Positions 41,095-49,094 of a stretch of 64,000 nt of DNA are shown here, piece by piece. Under the pieces are notes generated by a model, which had not been told where the DNA came from, did no database searches, and saw only the letters and a list, made by a program, of their open reading frames with translations. The stretch's first letter is position 1. Each line of letters begins with the position of its first letter. This DNA is from an uncultured Lachnospiraceae bacterium (GTDB lineage: Bacteria; Bacillota; Clostridia; Lachnospirales; Lachnospiraceae). The DNA lies in contig CANBFE010000002.1 of the NCBI GenBank assembly GCA_947367855.1, positions 272,560 to 336,559 of the forward strand, written 5' to 3'. The translations under genes and the position numbers were made by a program.

Positions 41095-41889
41095 ATGGAG
41101 GAAAACATCTATGTGTTGGATATGCCGGACTTTAAGCCTGTTTATGAACAGAATTTAGAATATGGTTACCATGGAAAACGGGGAGAACAATTAAAGCAAT
41201 TGCTTTTGGACACAAGTGATTATCATTGTATGTATTGTTTTGCGTCTTTAAAGGGAGACAGAACAGATTTGGGAGAAATAGAACATTCTGTTGAAAAAGC
41301 ATTAAGTCGCTATCTGGTCGAATGTGTACCCAATATGGCTGTTACATGTGAGAATTGCAACCAGTCGCTAAAACGCACTGGAGAAAAGCAACGCAAAGAT
41401 AATATGGCACCATATATAGAAGAATTTGAAAAGAATCTAAATTGCCAGGGAACGAAATGTAAGGCATTTTGTAAGGCGTATGCCGGACTGAGGAAGCAAT
41501 ATTGTAAACTAAATAAATTAGTTTTACAGCCTTTTAGCGAAAATGGCGATGTTTCTGGAATGGAATACAGATTACAATATGATATTATGAATGCGGAATT
41601 TGTTCCAAGTAAAAGATATAGTTATAACGATGAAGACATGGAAATTCTGGAATATCATATCGGACAGTTTAGATTAAATGATGTCAATTATAAAACCCGA
41701 GCATTGATGGAATTTGTAGAAGATACTATTGAGGCGGACGGAAAGTATAGTAAACAGAAAAACAGATACTCCAATTATATTGTAGATTTGTTTATTGACA
41801 AAATAAAGAATTATCCACCAGAGAAAGTTCTAAGGATATGTGAAAAGATTTACATAAATTATCAGCTTCAACATATAACAAAGAGCTGA
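41095..41889 (+). CDS. HNH nuclease of the defence cassette (PtuB-like arrangement)
   Basis: The 264-residue protein has an HNH zinc-binding nuclease motif in its first 100 residues: C45-x2-C48 (CMYC), His64 in EIEHS, Asn80 and C85-x2-C88-Asn89 (CENCNQS). The spacing fits HNH nucleases found next to PtuA-type ATPases. The C-terminal 150 residues are unrecognised. ATG 41095 follows GAGGAG; the ATPase stop is 1 nt upstream. In Septu-type systems the ATPase controls an HNH nuclease that degrades DNA on infection; the same is inferred here. Confidence 0.87.
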   Translation: MEENIYVLDMPDFKPVYEQNLEYGYHGKRGEQLKQLLLDTSDYHCMYCFASLKGDRTDLGEIEHSVEKALSRYLVECVPNMAVTCENCNQSLKRTGEKQRKDNMAPYIEEFEKNLNCQGTKCKAFCKAYAGLRKQYCKLNKLVLQPFSENGDVSGMEYRLQYDIMNAEFVPSKRYSYNDEDMEILEYHIGQFRLNDVNYKTRALMEFVEDTIEADGKYSKQKNRYSNYIVDLFIDKIKNYPPEKVLRICEKIYINYQLQHITKS

Positions 41890-42143
41890 TGATGGCCATT
41901 ATAATAAGAGATTAAAAAGAACCGGAAAAGGAAAATCGATACCTGTAAGAGTTATTAGACAGAGCAGGAATTTTCTGTGAGAAAACGGTCCTTTTGAATC
42001 CGCCTCTGCACCGGCAAGGAGAGTAGGGGTGATGCCGGGAGTAAATGACAGGATAAGGAAAACAATTTTTGAGCCATAGGATACCTATGCCACAGATGCG
42101 GAAAAGTGTTTCAGAGGAAACTGACAGGGAATGGAGAAGAGGA
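41890..42143. other. Gene-free spacer before the two-component system
   Basis: No gene or clear promoter is visible. The sequence returns from AT-rich cassette composition to the mixed composition of the flanks at about 41950, which marks the right end of the cassette. Confidence 0.4.
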
Positions 42144-42809
42144 ATGAAACGGATTCTGATTGTAGATGATGAGAAGGAGATCCGCGGGCTGTTGGCGGAG
42201 ACTTTTGCCATGGAAGGGTATGTGACTGACCAGGCGGCAGACGGAGAGAGTGCGCTTTTGCTGATAGAAAAGCAGCCGGATCTGATCCTTCTGGATATCA
42301 ACCTGCCGGACATGGACGGATACCAGATCTGTCAGGCTGTCCGGGAGCGCACCAATGCGCCGATTCTGTTTTTATCTGCCAGAACAGAAGAGGCCGATCG
42401 TATTATGGGATGGAAGGTGGGCGGAGATGATTATATCATAAAGCCTTTCGGCATGGAGGAATTGCTTGCCCGGATAGAGGCGCATTTCAGGAGACAGGAG
42501 AGGACCGGCCGGACCCTTGTGACGGAGGAAAATCTGATGGTGGATTTTTCCGGGCGCCGTTTCCTGGTGGATGGCAGGGACGTGGGGCTTACGAAGACGG
42601 AATTTGCCATTGCGGAGCTGCTCTACACCAATAAGGGCGTGGTGCTTGACAGGGAGCGGATCTATGAGAATGTCCGGGGATATGAGGGAGAGGCAGATGC
42701 CTCCATCATTACGGAGCATATCCGTCGTATCCGGAAAAAACTGGGGAATGCCCGGGAGAAGGAGTATATTGAGACAGTGTGGGGGGTGGGATATCGATGG
42801 ATTGGCTGA
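42144..42809 (+). CDS. OmpR/PhoB family response regulator
   Basis: The 221-residue protein has a receiver domain (about 1-115, with the phosphoacceptor Asp in LILLDINLPDMDG near residue 49 and the acidic pair DDE at 8-10) and a C-terminal winged helix (about 125-220, ending GVGYRW). ATG 42144 follows GGAGAAGAGG; longer frames from 42069 lack a site. It overlaps the histidine kinase gene by 13 nt. It probably controls the downstream ABC exporter, before which two TGTAGAG repeats occur 11 bp apart. Confidence 0.94.
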   Translation: MKRILIVDDEKEIRGLLAETFAMEGYVTDQAADGESALLLIEKQPDLILLDINLPDMDGYQICQAVRERTNAPILFLSARTEEADRIMGWKVGGDDYIIKPFGMEELLARIEAHFRRQERTGRTLVTEENLMVDFSGRRFLVDGRDVGLTKTEFAIAELLYTNKGVVLDRERIYENVRGYEGEADASIITEHIRRIRKKLGNAREKEYIETVWGVGYRWIG

Positions 42810-43957
42810 GGAAGAAGGCTGCGCGTCTGGGAGCGGAATTCAGGAACGCTTCCCTGGCGAAGAGCCTCTTTTTTTATATGGCGGCAGGAGCTGTGGCCGG
42901 GATGATGCTGTGGACCCTGTCCAAGAACCTCTGCGAGAGTTGGTTTAAAGTGTTTACCGGGGAAATTCTGCGGGAGAATGTCACGCTTCGCTGGGAGATC
43001 ACGCATGAGGGAAAGGCAGTAATGGGTTTTCTCTGGTTCTGGTATTGGTATGGGCAGTACCCCTGCCTGGCGGTATGCTGCACGGCGGCAGGAGGGATGT
43101 TTTTGCAAAAAAAGATATATCCTGCCCTGAAGGCGGTACAGGATGCCTTTGGCTGTATCGGGGCCGGAGATTACGGAAGGGAGATCGCATATCTTGACGG
43201 GGATGAGATGGGCGGGCTCTGCCGGAGCTTTGAGCAGCTTCGCAGAAAACTGGTGAAGGAGAAGAGAAGCCGTTGGATGGAGCAGGAGAGCCAGAGGCGC
43301 ATCAACGCTGCCTTTGCCCATGATATCCGCACGCCGCTCACCGTGCTTTCCGGCTGTACGGAATTTCTGCAGAAGTATGTGCCGAAGGGAAAGGTTTCTG
43401 AAGAAAAGCTTTTGGAAAAACTGGCTGTAATGCAGCATCAGGAACAGCGGATTCTGGAGATTTCCAAAACCATGACACAACTTCACAGGCAGGAGGCCAG
43501 AGAGGTGTCCGGGGCATGGCTGGAGGGCACAATATTGGTGCAGCGTCTTGGAACGGCAGCCAGGGAGCTTGCGGCGGAGAAAAACAAAACCTGCAGGATA
43601 GAGGCGCAGGAAATAGAGGGAAATTTTTTTGCGGACGGAGGGCTGATTGAGGAGGTTTTTGACAATCTGGTATCCAATGCGCTCCGTTATGCCCAAAGCG
43701 GGATTACTGTTGCGTTTGTGCGGAAGGGGGAAGAATTTCTGATTTATGTGCAGGATGACGGGACAGGATTTTCTCCCAGGGCGCTTCGGTACGGTACGGA
43801 TCCTTATTACAGCGAAGACAAGGAAGGGGGAGAACATTTTGGCTTGGGATTGTTTATTTCCCGGATGCTCTGTGAGAAACACGGGGGAACACTGAAACTG
43901 GTCAACAGCATAGACGGCGGGGGAATTGCGGCTGCGGCCTTTTTGGTAGGGGTTTAA
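42797..43957 (+). CDS. Sensor histidine kinase
   Basis: The 386-residue kinase has two membrane helices (about 28-48 and 77-100), a HAMP region (about 102-155), the H-box AFAHDIRTPL with phosphoacceptor His near residue 175, an N-box DNLVSNALRYA, and G-boxes (DDGTGF, FGLGLF). The extracellular loop between helices is about 30 residues, typical of intramembrane-sensing kinases tied to drug exporters. It overlaps the regulator gene by 13 nt and is followed by the ABC genes. Confidence 0.93.
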   Translation: MDWLRKKAARLGAEFRNASLAKSLFFYMAAGAVAGMMLWTLSKNLCESWFKVFTGEILRENVTLRWEITHEGKAVMGFLWFWYWYGQYPCLAVCCTAAGGMFLQKKIYPALKAVQDAFGCIGAGDYGREIAYLDGDEMGGLCRSFEQLRRKLVKEKRSRWMEQESQRRINAAFAHDIRTPLTVLSGCTEFLQKYVPKGKVSEEKLLEKLAVMQHQEQRILEISKTMTQLHRQEAREVSGAWLEGTILVQRLGTAARELAAEKNKTCRIEAQEIEGNFFADGGLIEEVFDNLVSNALRYAQSGITVAFVRKGEEFLIYVQDDGTGFSPRALRYGTDPYYSEDKEGGEHFGLGLFISRMLCEKHGGTLKLVNSIDGGGIAAAAFLVGV

Positions 43958-43995
43958 GAATCCTTTTCAGAAAGCTTCAGGACTTATTTAGAAAA

Positions 43996-44013
43996 TGTAG
44001 AGTGTTTGTAGAG
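43996..44013 (+). promoter_or_regulatory. TGTAGAG direct repeats, candidate response-regulator site
   Basis: TGTAGAG occurs at 43996-44002 and 44007-44013, 11 bp start to start, the spacing used by OmpR-type dimers. It overlaps a possible promoter, TTGTAG (44006-44011) and TATATC (44029-44034) with a 17-bp spacer, upstream of the ABC ATPase gene. Confidence 0.45.
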
Positions 44014-44091
44014 ATTTCTCCTGTATGGTATATCTTATCGGGAGCTGCATTTGCTTCCTATAGAATGGAAAAGGAAGGAGAGATCCAGGTT

Positions 44092-44994
44092 ATGGAGACG
44101 CAAATTCAAATCAAAGGTTTATGCAAAAATTTCGGGAAAAAACAGGCGTTGAAATCCGTTGATCTGACCATTGGGCAGGGGATGTTCGGCCTGCTTGGCC
44201 CCAACGGAGCAGGCAAGACAACGCTTATGAGAGTGCTTGCCACACTGCTGCCGAAGTCTGCCGGGGAGGTGCGTGTATGCGGGGTGCCGGTGGAACATGC
44301 AGCGGAGATCAGAAAGATGACGGGGTATCTGCCCCAGGATTTTTCCATGTATGGAAATATGACTGCCTGTGAGGCACTGGATTACCTGGCGGTACTCTCC
44401 GGGATTCCGAAGGCGGAGCGGAGAAAAAAGGTGCCGGAAATGTTGGAAAAGGTAAATCTCCTGGATCAGAAAAATATCCGGGTGAAGGCAATGTCGGGCG
44501 GGATGAAGCGCCGGTTGGGAATTGCCCAGGCAATCATCCATGATCCCAGGGTGATCATTGTGGATGAGCCTACGGCGGGACTGGATCCGGAGGAGAGGGT
44601 GCGTTTCCGCAACCTGCTGTGCGAGATTGCCAGAGAGCGGATCGTGCTGCTTTCCACGCACATTGTGGGAGATATCGAGGCTACCTGTGAAGATATCGCG
44701 GTGCTGAATCATGGGGAGGTGGTTTTCCGCGGAACGGTGGAGTCTCTTCTGAAGCTGGTGGAGAACAAGGTTTACTCGGCGGAGGTCTCGGCGAGAGAAC
44801 TGGATGGATTAAAAGAACGTTTTATTGTAACCGGTATATTGAACAGAGGAAGCACTGCCACCGTCAGAATCATTGCGGAGAGTATGCCGTTGGCGGAAGC
44901 GAAGTCCTGCAGCGCAGATGTGGAGGATGCCTATATGTTTCTGATGCACAGCATATCCGCGACGCCTGTGCAGAAAGGAAGTGAGCAGGCATGA
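44092..44994 (+). CDS. ABC exporter ATPase
   Basis: The 300-residue ATPase has Walker A GPNGAGKT at residues 36-43, the signature MSGGMKRR, Walker B VIIVDEP and the switch THIV. The core is about 215 residues, followed by a C-terminal domain of about 80 residues. GAGATCCAGG lies before ATG 44092; an upstream frame from 44002 exists. It is cotranscribed with two membrane proteins, the first overlapping by ATGA. Exporters beside small-loop histidine kinases often confer resistance to cell-envelope peptides; this is inference. Confidence 0.93.
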   Translation: METQIQIKGLCKNFGKKQALKSVDLTIGQGMFGLLGPNGAGKTTLMRVLATLLPKSAGEVRVCGVPVEHAAEIRKMTGYLPQDFSMYGNMTACEALDYLAVLSGIPKAERRKKVPEMLEKVNLLDQKNIRVKAMSGGMKRRLGIAQAIIHDPRVIIVDEPTAGLDPEERVRFRNLLCEIARERIVLLSTHIVGDIEATCEDIAVLNHGEVVFRGTVESLLKLVENKVYSAEVSARELDGLKERFIVTGILNRGSTATVRIIAESMPLAEAKSCSADVEDAYMFLMHSISATPVQKGSEQA

Positions 44995-46232
44995 TGGGAG
45001 CATTGTTTCTGAAGGAGTGCAGGAAGATTGCAAAAAGTCTGGTGTATTATGTCTATCTGGCGGCATTCGTACTGTTTATTACCGGCCAGATGAGCGATGT
45101 GGAATGGACGGAACAGCTGTCAGAACCCCAGCCAGGTCAGGAAAGCTATGGATACGGATATTCCAGTGATGAGAGAGTGGTCATGCAAAGCGGCCTGGAA
45201 ACACTGTTGCGGGAGATTTTGGCAAATCGGTTCGCCACCTATCCTTTCGGCTTTTACAAGGCAGTGACACTGAATGAGGAAGAACTGGAAGTGCTTAAGC
45301 GCGCAATGGAGCAGTGTACGGGCATGGAATTTGAGCAGATGATAGAGGAGAGTAACGCTTACGGAATGGAGATTTCCCAGATGGGGGCGGAGTATGCGGA
45401 GGCGGAAATGTGGCACATTCCCATCAGGGAAAACTTAAGCTACGAAGAATTTGAACAGGTGATGGAGAAAGCCTGTGAAATAGTAGGCTCCAGAAGTCAT
45501 TATGAGAAGTCATTCTACGAAAGAAGAGGTGTTGTGGCCCTGACCTATGAGGATGCTCTGGAACATTACCGGGAATTGTGTGAAGAAGACAGGGTCAGTG
45601 GCGCGCAGATGCGGCTGTTCTGCGATTATGCGAGCATTTTTCTTGCCATACTGCCTGTATTTGTGGGAGTTTCCGCCTGTCTGAAGGATAAGAGGGCGAA
45701 AGCGGCGGAGCTTATCCGCAGTCGGTCCGTTTCCGGTGCCGCTCTGATTGGGTGCCGCTATCTGGCTAATGTGGTGATGTGTTTTGTACCGGTACTTCTG
45801 TGCGCGCTGCTGATGCAGATGCCCTGTGTGTATGCCGCAGGCCAGGCGGGAATCCAGGCGGACATCCTGGCATTCGTCAAGTACAGTTTTCTGTGGCTGC
45901 TGCCGGTGATCATGGTGGTGCTTGGAGCTGCTTTTTTAATTACGGAGGCGACGGAGACAATTCTGGCCATACCGGTCCTGTTGGCATGGGCATTCGGCTC
46001 GGTGTTTTCTGCCGCTACGCTGATGGGAGATTTCGGCTGGAAACTGGTGACGCGCTGGAACACTTTCGGCAGCTACGGCAGGTATGCGGAGGAACTGGGG
46101 CAGCTGTACCGGAATAAGGGAATGTATATGGCACTGGCAGTGATACTGGTTCTGCTCACAGTGGCAGTCTATGAAAAAAAGAGGCGGAAAGGGGAAATGT
46201 TGTATGGGAAATTACGTAAAAACAATTCTTAA
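44991..46232 (+). CDS. ABC-2 type exporter membrane subunit
   Basis: The 413-residue protein has one N-terminal membrane helix (about residues 17-35), a large extracellular domain of about 170 residues (about 36-205), then five to six helices (about 207-400). This topology, with a big ectodomain after helix 1, resembles ABC-2 membrane subunits of bacitracin/lantibiotic-type exporters. It overlaps the ATPase gene by ATGA and the next gene by 29 nt. The substrate is unknown. Confidence 0.85.
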   Translation: MMGALFLKECRKIAKSLVYYVYLAAFVLFITGQMSDVEWTEQLSEPQPGQESYGYGYSSDERVVMQSGLETLLREILANRFATYPFGFYKAVTLNEEELEVLKRAMEQCTGMEFEQMIEESNAYGMEISQMGAEYAEAEMWHIPIRENLSYEEFEQVMEKACEIVGSRSHYEKSFYERRGVVALTYEDALEHYRELCEEDRVSGAQMRLFCDYASIFLAILPVFVGVSACLKDKRAKAAELIRSRSVSGAALIGCRYLANVVMCFVPVLLCALLMQMPCVYAAGQAGIQADILAFVKYSFLWLLPVIMVVLGAAFLITEATETILAIPVLLAWAFGSVFSAATLMGDFGWKLVTRWNTFGSYGRYAEELGQLYRNKGMYMALAVILVLLTVAVYEKKRRKGEMLYGKLRKNNS

Positions 46233-46839
46233 TTTTATCCGATACCATTATCTCCCTCATTTGTGCGGGGCGGCGCTTTTGGTGCTGTGTGCCGGGGCAG
46301 TGCTGAGCTTCCGCAATCTGGACATTGCCGGAGCGGCGAAGGTCATGGAGCATTACGGTGTTCTCGCCGGGATTCTGCTGTTTACACCATTGTTTTTGCC
46401 GGAGAGCGACATGGAAATCTGGCAGCTGGAGGCCTCCAGGTATCTGCCTATGTGGAAGCTGTATCTGGGCAGACTGTTTCCGGCGGTGTGCATGCTGGCA
46501 GCAGTGGTGAGCATTCTCATTCTGCGGCTTCTGGCCGGCGGCTCTGTGTTTCCTGTGGGACTTTTGTGGCGGGGAGCGTTCTGCGAGGCTTTGTTTCTGG
46601 GAGGAATCGGCTGTTTTGCCGCGGCGGTCACCAATCAGGTGGTTTTGGGGTATATGGTGTCGATTTTGTATTATGCCGCTAATATAGGTATGGCAAACCG
46701 TCTGTGGAAGTTCGGCCTGTTTCCTGTCTGCAGAGGCGACGAAGGAACCTGGCCCTGGCTGCTCGGAGCGGCGGTTTTCCTGACGGCGGGAGGAATCTGG
46801 CTGAGAGAGCAGATACGCAGAGCGGCTGTTTTGAGCTGA
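46204..46839 (+). CDS. Second membrane subunit of the ABC exporter
   Basis: The 211-residue hydrophobic protein has five to six membrane helices and no cytosolic domain. It starts inside the previous gene (29-nt overlap) with GAAAGGGGA before ATG 46204. It is probably a small second permease-like subunit of the same exporter. The family is not recognised, and the assignment rests on overlap and topology. Confidence 0.75.
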   Translation: MGNYVKTILNFIRYHYLPHLCGAALLVLCAGAVLSFRNLDIAGAAKVMEHYGVLAGILLFTPLFLPESDMEIWQLEASRYLPMWKLYLGRLFPAVCMLAAVVSILILRLLAGGSVFPVGLLWRGAFCEALFLGGIGCFAAAVTNQVVLGYMVSILYYAANIGMANRLWKFGLFPVCRGDEGTWPWLLGAAVFLTAGGIWLREQIRRAAVLS

Positions 46840-47195
46840 GCGGAGGCAGGTCTTAGCTGACGCTTGAGTTCGGAATCACAAAATCATTTCTGCATAAAAT
46901 AAAAATGTAATTGCATTTTGCGCAGTTGGCCTCCCATGGTAGAGCAGGGAGGACTGATACCTGTTAAGAACCATGCAAAAGTGTTGTTCTGTATCCATTC
47001 TCTGTTTCTCTGCAGGAAATGAAAGACATTATGTATTTGAAAATTGAGTATGATTTTTCTGCTGAGAAAGAAAACGGAAGTGTGTTGGAATGGAAATATG
47101 TCACGAGCAAATGGTGTTTTAAAGTGCTTTCAAGTAGGTGAAGCTAATAAGGCGGAAATCTTAAATAAACAGCTGACTGTGGAAAAGATAAGGAG
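46840..47195. other. Gene-free stretch before the M23 relic
   Basis: No gene, terminator or repeat is seen. Small frames here lack ribosome sites and homology. The sequence is moderately AT-rich and probably decayed. Confidence 0.4.
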
Positions 47196-47402
47196 AAGGA
47201 AGGGAATAACGAGATCTGGATTGATGTGTATCCGCTGACGCGGTTTTTGGCGAAGCATACCCAGGCGGCGGTGAAGGTGGAGGGGACGAAGGAGTGGAGG
47301 AGGACGGCAGATATTGTGGACCCGGCGGTGGAGGAGTTTGAGGCGGGGAAGGAGATACAGAAAGAAACGGTTGAGAAAAGAGTGTCGGAGCAGACGCAGT
47401 GA
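47196..47402 (+). pseudogene. 3' fragment of an M23 peptidase gene
   Basis: The first 153 bp (47196-47348) match the 3' end of the M23 gene at 38646-38798. The frame then continues about 18 codons beyond that gene's stop and ends with TGA at 47400-47402. The upstream 1.1 kb of the gene is absent, so it is a relic or recombination leftover of a paralogue, not a functional gene. Confidence 0.8.
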
Positions 47403-47733
47403 ATTGCGGAGTGTGAGGCATGCTGTATTTTTGAGAAAAATCAAGATATTGTATGACTAAAATATACGAAACAGTTTACTTTATATCGCATGTGACTATA
47501 AAAAGTTTTTGATACTGTAGAATAATCTTCTTGCATGAAGACAATAATTCATTATAATGTATTGTCGTATTATCTGTAAACGCTTTAGCGCAAATGATAG
47601 TGCTTTTCAATTTAGAAAAATCCGTAATCAGCAGTAATTTGAAAAATATATGTAGTACTGAGAATTGGATGAGGCAGTGGTTGTTGTAATTTATGCAGCA
47701 ACTGCCGCCAAAAACAAATCTCAATTTTTAGAG
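47403..47733. other. AT-rich spacer before the second cassette
   Basis: No convincing gene is seen; one minus-strand frame (47476-47724) lacks a ribosome site and homology. The start of the AT-rich zone at about 47430 marks the left edge of the second cassette. Confidence 0.4.
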
Positions 47734-47763
47734 TTTACAGAATACGAATAAATTTGATATAAT
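47734..47763 (+). promoter_or_regulatory. Promoter of the second cassette
   Basis: TTTACA (47734-47739) and TATAAT (47758-47763), spacer 18 bp, lie about 40 nt before the first gene. Confidence 0.6.
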
Positions 47764-47801
47764 AGTATAAATATTTTACACACTATAAAGGGGAAAAAAC
47801 T

Positions 47802-49094
47802 ATGGATAAAATTGAAAAAGGATCATGGATAATCAACACTGTTAAACACACAGAAGGTGTTAGGACAGACACTCTTGAGTTAAATGAGTTGGAAGTTACT
47901 GAACGAGCTGGAAAAGCCGGAATATTGTTGGGAAAGTTATTGGTTGACAAACAGGAAATTATCAGTGGGAAAAAATTGAACGTGTTTGCCAGAACAGCTA
48001 ATATAACTCCGGATGCAATTCAGAGATATGCAGAAATCCTTAAGAAATTCGGACAGGTCGACTATAAACTGGACAAGTTCAGCAATGTATCAGAGTTGGA
48101 GATATATTGTCTTTCCGCAGAAGATGCATTGGAAACAGTATCTGAGATATTTGATTATTACGAACCCGGTGAGATTGAAACCGGAAATCTGGAAACTTTG
48201 AAAAAAACTTTTGAATTTCCGCTTTCAGAAGAAGAAATTCTGGATAAGCTAGTCAATGAAGTAGGAATTTCAGAGCAGAGTGTAAGTGATATTTTGGCGA
48301 TTGAATCGACTTTTGCACTGGTGAAAAAAGAGCGTATAGACTCCAGGGAGATATACTATAATGAATATGCTTTTGCGGATGAGGGAAGTAAAATAGCAAG
48401 AGCAGTGAGTTCATTGTCGGAAAGTCAAAGGAATGATGTTAACTATGTTATGAATAAAATTAAAAATTCACAGGGGTACCTGGGTGAAGCGCTAAAAAAA
48501 GAAATCAATCCTGATACAATAGCCATGATGGAATGTGTAGGGTTGATCGATGGTATTACAGTCAATTCAGATTTTGGAAAGGCAGATTTCTATACAACGC
48601 CACAATTGATTGGACCGGGAATTGGTTCCTGGACAATATCCTCAGATGTCTTTAACCATGCTAAACTATTATTGAGCAGCCTGCGCTATGGGGAATATAA
48701 ATCAGTTGCTTCGAGGGGAGCAATCTATACTTCAAGCAAAATGATGAATATTGTAAATAAATTATTAAGAAAAGAATGGGTGGGACCGTGTACGGCAATC
48801 GGAGAAGATTATAAATTGTTAGAGATGGATGGTGTTATATCAGTGAAGCCATGCAACGGAATGTATCAGATGCGCCTGCGGCAGATAGAGGTGGGACAAT
48901 TGGTAAAGCAAATGTTGGAACATAATATGGTGGTAAATGATACAGTAAATGAAATAGATGTTTTCAACAATCTGCCGACGGGATATATTTCTCCAGAGGA
49001 AAGAAGAAAAAACATACAGGCACACAGAACAGAGCCAATCAGGAAAATTCAGGAAAAGTTTATTGAATCCATTAGGACAGGAGGCATTTTATAA
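47802..49094 (+). CDS. Unrecognised protein, first gene of a two-gene AT-rich cassette
   Basis: I do not recognise this 430-residue protein. It is soluble, without signal or membrane helices. The N-terminal half has helical segments reminiscent of DNA-binding folds (residues about 45-90, ending TPDAIQRYAEILKKFGQV), and the middle is helical and acidic; the last 40 residues are basic (EERRKNIQAH and REPIRK-like). No nuclease or ATPase motif is seen. AAAGGGGAAAA precedes the ATG. Its stop codon overlaps the start of the nuclease-like gene as TAATG, so the two products are made together and probably work as a pair. Confidence 0.8.
   Translation: MDKIEKGSWIINTVKHTEGVRTDTLELNELEVTERAGKAGILLGKLLVDKQEIISGKKLNVFARTANITPDAIQRYAEILKKFGQVDYKLDKFSNVSELEIYCLSAEDALETVSEIFDYYEPGEIETGNLETLKKTFEFPLSEEEILDKLVNEVGISEQSVSDILAIESTFALVKKERIDSREIYYNEYAFADEGSKIARAVSSLSESQRNDVNYVMNKIKNSQGYLGEALKKEINPDTIAMMECVGLIDGITVNSDFGKADFYTTPQLIGPGIGSWTISSDVFNHAKLLLSSLRYGEYKSVASRGAIYTSSKMMNIVNKLLRKEWVGPCTAIGEDYKLLEMDGVISVKPCNGMYQMRLRQIEVGQLVKQMLEHNMVVNDTVNEIDVFNNLPTGYISPEERRKNIQAHRTEPIRKIQEKFIESIRTGGIL

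Noticed and set aside
38646..47348. Composite transposon bounded by the 153-bp repeats
   Set aside because: The repeats are coding 3' ends of a peptidase gene with about 17 differences, and no transposase or terminal inverted repeats are present.
47476..47724. Minus-strand 82-residue frame in the AT-rich spacer
   Set aside because: It has no ribosome binding site, no recognisable domain and lies in AT-rich DNA where chance frames are common.
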